DNA of 64,000 nucleotides, taken from the NCBI RefSeq assembly GCF_030253575.1, contig NC_080569.1, positions 9,243,501 through 9,307,500 on the forward strand, given 5' to 3'. This document shows, one piece after another, positions 60,209 to 64,000 of this stretch. How positions within the stretch are numbered: position 1 is the stretch's first letter; each line of letters starts with the position of its first letter. Made by a program: the position numbers and the translations under genes. This DNA is from Rhododendron vialii (taxonomy: Eukaryota > Streptophyta > Magnoliopsida > Ericales > Ericaceae). A model generated the notes under the pieces. That model had not been told where the DNA came from. It saw nothing but the letters and a program-made list of their open reading frames with translations, and ran no database searches.

Positions 60209-62069
60209 TGTAGACACCCCAATTTGGACCTATTAATTATCCTTAATTTGTGCCTTGAGGCTCCTCGATGATGAAACGGAATCAAAATGAGACTCGGCTA
60301 AAGCTTGAACGATACTTCTTGGTCTTTTTCAAAACTAAAACGCATTTTTTTCTTGACACCCTAAGAGTAAAATTGACACATATTTCAATGTATAAAATAT
60401 ATTTGAATGAAACCAATTGGGTTAGAAAGAGGACTCAACCAGCTTTCCAACGCTTCAAAAAACACCCAAATCCGAGTTCGAGAGTGTCTGTGGCGCCCTT
60501 CTGAAATTGGCAGACACTCCTAAGCGCTCGGGACCATTCCTGAGCGCTCGGTACCATTCTTGAGTGTTCGGGACCACTTCTGAGCGCTCTGGAGCTCTGT
60601 CACGACATATGATGAGCTTGACCATTGACCATGGCTTTTCACACTCTTTTCAGTCCATTCAACGTTCAACCCTGATCCAGGTCAATACTCAAACTGAATA
60701 TTCAGAAGACCAGCTCACATTCTTCCCCCCCCCCCCCCCCCCCCCCCCCCACCCAAATATAAATATATATATTTATTTATATTTATATATATATATATAT
60801 ATATTTATTTATATTTATATATATATATATATATATTTATATTTATTTATATTTATATATATTTATATTTATATATATTTCACCTTATTTTTTTATTTAT
60901 TTTTCAAAATTCAAAACTATTTTCTCCTCCCCTATAAATACCCCCATGTTCTACCTTTCAAAAGGGCACGAAAAATCAGTCTCTCCCTCCCCCTTTTGTT
61001 GCCAAAAATCAGCATCATAAACTCTCTCTCAAACTCTTTCAAAATAACCTCCATTTTCTAAGAAAAATCACTAATTCTCAAGGAAAATCTTTAAGAGAAA
61101 TGATGGCTCAAATTTCCTCTTCTCAAACTGTTTTCTAATCATTTTCAAGCAAACAAATCAGTCCAAGAAACCAAGTTCAAGTCAAGCAAAGGTATAAAGG
61201 CTCACTTTATACTTCAAAATCTATTGTTTTTCTACTTCTGAGGGGGATCTAGAGCTCATACCAGTTCAAGTTGAACTGGTTATGAGCCACATGATCTTGG
61301 TTTAACAAAAAGAGCAAAAGGGAATAAAAAGTTTTTCAATACTCTGGAATCACTCTTAAGCGCTCAGGAGTATTGTTATTTTGTAGCAACTTGTTTTTCC
61401 CTCTATGTTGCTATTTATGTAAGCTTTGAGTATTGGGTGTGCACTGGTCCTTCTAGAACCAAGTAGGTTTTATTTTCAGTTGTAAGGAAGTAAGACTCGG
61501 ATGGTTAAGACCAGTTCTTAGCTGTTTAAGCCCTCTGCTGAGCACTGGTGCATATTAATAGTTATGTGTTTCTGTTTTGAGGATCATGTTGCATCTGTTT
61601 TAACCAATGTTTGCAGGGTGGCTCAGCAGAGCTCCTGAGTGCTCAGGAGTGCAGTCCCAAGCGCTCGGGAGTGCAATCCTGAGCACTCATGAGTGATTCC
61701 AGTAGTATTATCCTAATTTACGTATTCCTTCATTTCATATCATAGCATCTCTACATCATGTACACACGCACATGTATCCACTTTTACTTGTTGTACCTAT
61801 GAATATGTGCTGATTGTTTTCATGAAACAAAATGTTTTCGACAAATCCCATAAACGTTGAGTAGAGACCGACCCCGCGTCGGGCGAGAGGGGTGCCATAA
61901 AACCCTTCTCCTTTCGTAACGTGGCTTCCGAACCCAAAACAATCTCTGGTTTTTCAATTTCAAGCAATGGTTTTCAATCAAAACGGTTTCTCGGGTGGCA
62001 AACCTCAAATCCGGGTGGCGACTCTTTCAATTTTTTCAAAATGGAAGCCTTTCGGGCGGGTAGCCCACA
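60209..62069 (+). repeat. 3' LTR of the non-autonomous Tat element (1861 bp)
   Basis: Matches the 5' LTR throughout, with TATA box at 60933-60940, but is 190 bp longer, mainly because of 26 C (60725-60750) followed by a TA/TATTTA tract to about 60885 at the site where the 5' LTR has seven C. Ends GTAGCCCACA next to TTAGG. Confidence 0.9.
60725..60885. repeat. Poly-C run plus TA/TATTTA microsatellite
   Basis: 26 consecutive C, then about 130 bp of TATA and TATTTA units. Absent from the 5' LTR. Encodes a spurious Ile/Tyr-rich ORF. Confidence 0.95.
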
Positions 62070-62310
62070 TTAGGCATAGTGATCCTGGGTCTTACTTAGT
62101 GTGCCAGTTGTTTGTTTGTGTTTTCTATGCCTCCTAAAGGCTTTGCTTGTAGCTAGATAGCTGTTTGTTTGGTGTTCAGGGGTATGGTGTGTATACGAAG
62201 CACTAAGGAGTTCACCAAAAGTGTAAAAGTGAGGTGTGGTTAGTCCTCCCAGCATGTAATTGTGCGTACTTGAGTCTCGTTTAAGTGGGAGGTGTTTTAG
62301 TTTTATACTT

Positions 62311-62746
62311 GAGAAAATTTCTTTTATATCCCTTCGACTTTGACCAAAAATTTATTTTGGTCCTTCACCTTTCAATTTCAGCATAAAAATACTTCAACTT
62401 TCCAATTTTTTTCAATGTCATCCTTTAGGGGTATATACATATATACACGAAAATAGAGTGTTTGGATCAAGCACCCTACACACATCGGATGCCGTTGATT
62501 CCCGAGTTGGTCCCTCGATTTTTTTTTTTTAGAATTTTTGGACTGCTCGAATCGGTCGTCTAGTGGCTAGAGATGGCCCATAGCAGCCGTCGGTCCCTAT
62601 AGCAAGACTCAAAGAAAACGGATTCTTTCTAAATTCTGATATTGAAAAAAATTGGAAAGTCGAAGTATTTTTTTGCCAAAATTCAAAAGTGAATGACCAA
62701 AATGAATTTTTAGTCAAAGTTGAAAGGATATAAAAGAAATTTTCCC
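62311..62746. mobile_element. Mutator-like MITE (436 bp) with a nested fragment
   Basis: Arms GAGAAAATTTCTTTTATATC and (complement) GGGAAAATTTCTTTTATATC pair over about 100 bp. TTTATACTT flanks it (62302-62310 and 62747-62755), an exact 9-bp duplication. The centre (about 62448-62606) resembles the right half of the element at 34219-34614 (ACATCGGATGCCGTT, AGAATTTTTGGAC), apparently a nested truncated copy. Confidence 0.85.
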
Positions 62747-63180
62747 TTTATACTTTTATACCTATGTACACCATTATCGTGTACATATGGTAATTATTTT
62801 TACTAACGAATATTTATTTATTCCCAAACTCAAAACTGTATTGGTTAGTTCATTTGTTTCATAAACATCAAATCGAATTATTTTGCTAAGTCCATGCAAC
62901 CCCCCACATTTTTTGGACAAGTCAATTACCTTGCCTTGTTAGATTTAGTTTGATATACATTGTTGGGCCCATTTCCTAATAGCTTAAGCCTTTTGGGACA
63001 ACTGGCTCCGTTTGCAATATGTTTCTCCCATTTGCATTTATTCGGTGTATGTATCAATATTTTCATCTCCACGTGCAAGACTAGGTTGCACATGAAAGAG
63101 GGTGTTAGATTTACCTTAATATACATTATTGGACTCATTTCCTAAAAGCTTAAGCTTTTGGGACAACTGACAACTTAACA
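62747..63180. other. Spacer with a direct repeat like a copia LTR start
   Basis: About 62937-63002 and 63104-63170 are similar (TTAGATTTA..TGATATACATT, CATTTCCTAA.AGCTTAAG, TTTTGGGACAACTG). TGTTAGATTT is a common copia LTR start, but no primer site or pol is present. Confidence 0.4.
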
Positions 63181-63426
63181 TGCCTTACATTGGAGTTATA
63201 AAAGCTTGTCAAAAACTTTTAAGGACTATATGGTCAAATTAAAAGTAATTTGAAGGAAAAATTATTGCCAATAGAGAAAATATCTCTTTCTGGTTAGATT
63301 CTACGGCAAGGTTAACATTTTTCACTTTGCTCTATAGTTCGAGGGGTGTAAATTTGTAAAAATAAAGCTCAAAGGGTGCATCTGAAACTCGCTCAAAGTA
63401 CAAGCGGGTCAAGCCAAAATTTGCCC

Positions 63427-64000
63427 AAAAGAAAATTTTTAACTTATTGAATGGCCAATCCAAATCGGTCCAACTTCAGACTAAAAATTCTAACCAGGTT
63501 CTTACATACAAGGCAATATCCAATTTGCGATATTGGTATTACACATGAGGGATGCAGTGAGCAATGATGATCAAATTCTAAAGAGATGGGCTAAATTGAG
63601 ATAAAAGAAAGGAAGAATAAAGTAACTTTGATAATTGAGGGGAAAACGAAAAAATGAATTGTCTACTCATAGCACATATGTGTCAGCTACCACTCAAACT
63701 AACTCAGAATGAGAAAACTAACCATTACATCTGCGTAATTATCAAGACATTAGTAGCTCGGTAAAGACCTTAACACTTCTACAATTTTGAAAATCAAGCG
63801 ATTGTATAACTCTTTAGTAAAACCAAGGTGGAGCCAGAATTAACCAAAAAAAGGTTCAAATAAGGCAACACTAAAGATAAAAAAGACAACTATTTCAAAC
63901 TTTTTCGTCTTCGGAGAACATTTATTTTGCTTTCAGTCATAGTTTTGTTACTTTTTAGACTTGTCTCATCAAAACGAATGAATAATCTAAAATATTTAAG
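63427..64000 (-). other. Probable continuation of HSP70 copy 4 intron 1
   Basis: About 63880-63960 (CTATTTCAAACTTTTTCG, then TTTATTTTGCTTT) resembles HSP70 copy 1 intron near 17665-17730 in the same orientation relative to copy 4 exon 2. No coding sequence. If right, exon 1 lies beyond the window. Confidence 0.4.

Larger units (their letters stand above)
51031..62069 (+). mobile_element. Complete non-autonomous Tat-type LTR retrotransposon (LARD-like)
   Basis: TTAGG flanks both ends (51026-51030 and 62070-62074). The 5' LTR is 51031-52701, the primer-binding site 52703-52720 and the 3' LTR 60209-62069. The internal region has no gag, protease, RT or integrase, only a short ORF at 56072-56350, a nested solo LTR (52790-54483) and a 3' tandem array. 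It therefore depends on proteins from another element. The primer-binding site type and 3' region (words like AAACAGGGTACGTAGG) point to Tat/Ogre relatives. Confidence 0.9.
49917..63426. mobile_element. Candidate Mutator-like element bounded by ~245-bp inverted repeats
   Basis: 49917-50159 and 63181-63426 are similar in inverted orientation along their length (GAGTTTCAGAT, GACCATATAGTCCTTA and TGTAAGGCA on the left with their complements on the right). Flanks AAAAATAAA and AAAAGAAAA agree at 7 of 9 bases but are low complexity. HSP70 intron homology stops at the left repeat. Subtracting the 11 kb Tat insertion leaves about 2.5 kb. No transposase is present. Two independent copies of a MITE arm are the alternative. 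Confidence 0.5.

Noticed and set aside
58535..60504. A 78-residue ORF (starting MMKRNQNETRLKLE) repeated at 51091, 58535, 59402 and 60268
   Set aside because: All copies lie in LTR-derived DNA duplicated recently, so open frames are not independent evidence; it lies upstream of the TATA box and has no recognisable domain.
60564..61061. ORF rich in Pro then Ile/Tyr
   Set aside because: Produced by the poly-C and TA tracts in the 3' LTR.

Overview
This window is nuclear DNA from a flowering plant, most likely a eudicot. The evidence is an intron-bearing plant-type cytosolic HSP70 gene, plant lineages of LTR retrotransposons (Ty3/gypsy Tat type, Ty1/copia), many small hAT-like and Mutator-like inverted-repeat elements (MITEs), and AT-rich intergenic DNA full of GA/CT/poly-C/TA tracts. 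I cannot name the species. Only one gene looks potentially functional (HSP70 copy 1, 15575-18247, minus strand). Almost everything else is a transposable element or a broken gene copy.

Layout. 1-10669: the 5' three quarters of a Ty3/gypsy Tat-lineage element on the minus strand (LTR 9948-10669, primer-binding site, gag, protease, RT, RNase H, a second RNase H, integrase). Two plus-strand ORFs sit antisense between pol and the unseen 3' LTR, one with its own TATA box. 10670-13261: spacer with two MITEs. 13264-18247: an HSP20-like pseudogene followed by HSP70 copy 1. 18248-28838: gene-free DNA with duplicated spacer blocks, microsatellites, MITEs and a 2.1 kb non-autonomous element. 28839-39249: three decayed HSP70 copies, one of which has a copia element (30411-35647) in its intron. 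39250-46507: a CACTA end fused to a second copia element (minus) that carries a solo LTR, which itself carries a hAT-type MITE. 46508-49385: a second HSP20-like pseudogene and HSP70 copy 4. 49917-63426: a pair of ~245 bp inverted repeats enclosing a LINE fragment, a complete 11 kb non-autonomous Tat element (51031-62069, target duplication TTAGG) and MITEs. 63427-64000: probably HSP70 copy 4 intron again.

How it fits together. The locus is a local HSP70/HSP20-like tandem array that has been broken up by successive insertions. Paralogous copies act as empty-site controls: the copia target site at 30406/35648 can be read intact at about 49850-49900, and the left inverted repeat at 49917 starts where copy 4 intron homology with copy 2 stops. 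Exon 1 of copy 4 should lie beyond the right edge.

The most interesting signals are: (i) an 867-bp tandem array in the non-autonomous Tat element that repeats the 3'UTR, polypurine tract and upstream U3 three times; (ii) antisense ORFs with promoter-like sequence in the first Tat element; (iii) a different CpG-containing short word scattered through each of three Tat-type LTRs; (iv) the 13.5 kb inverted-repeat-bounded insertion in an HSP70 intron; and (v) CAG-to-TAG decay in the copia element. I found no CRISPR array, rRNA or tRNA gene, nor a clearly new enzymatic system.
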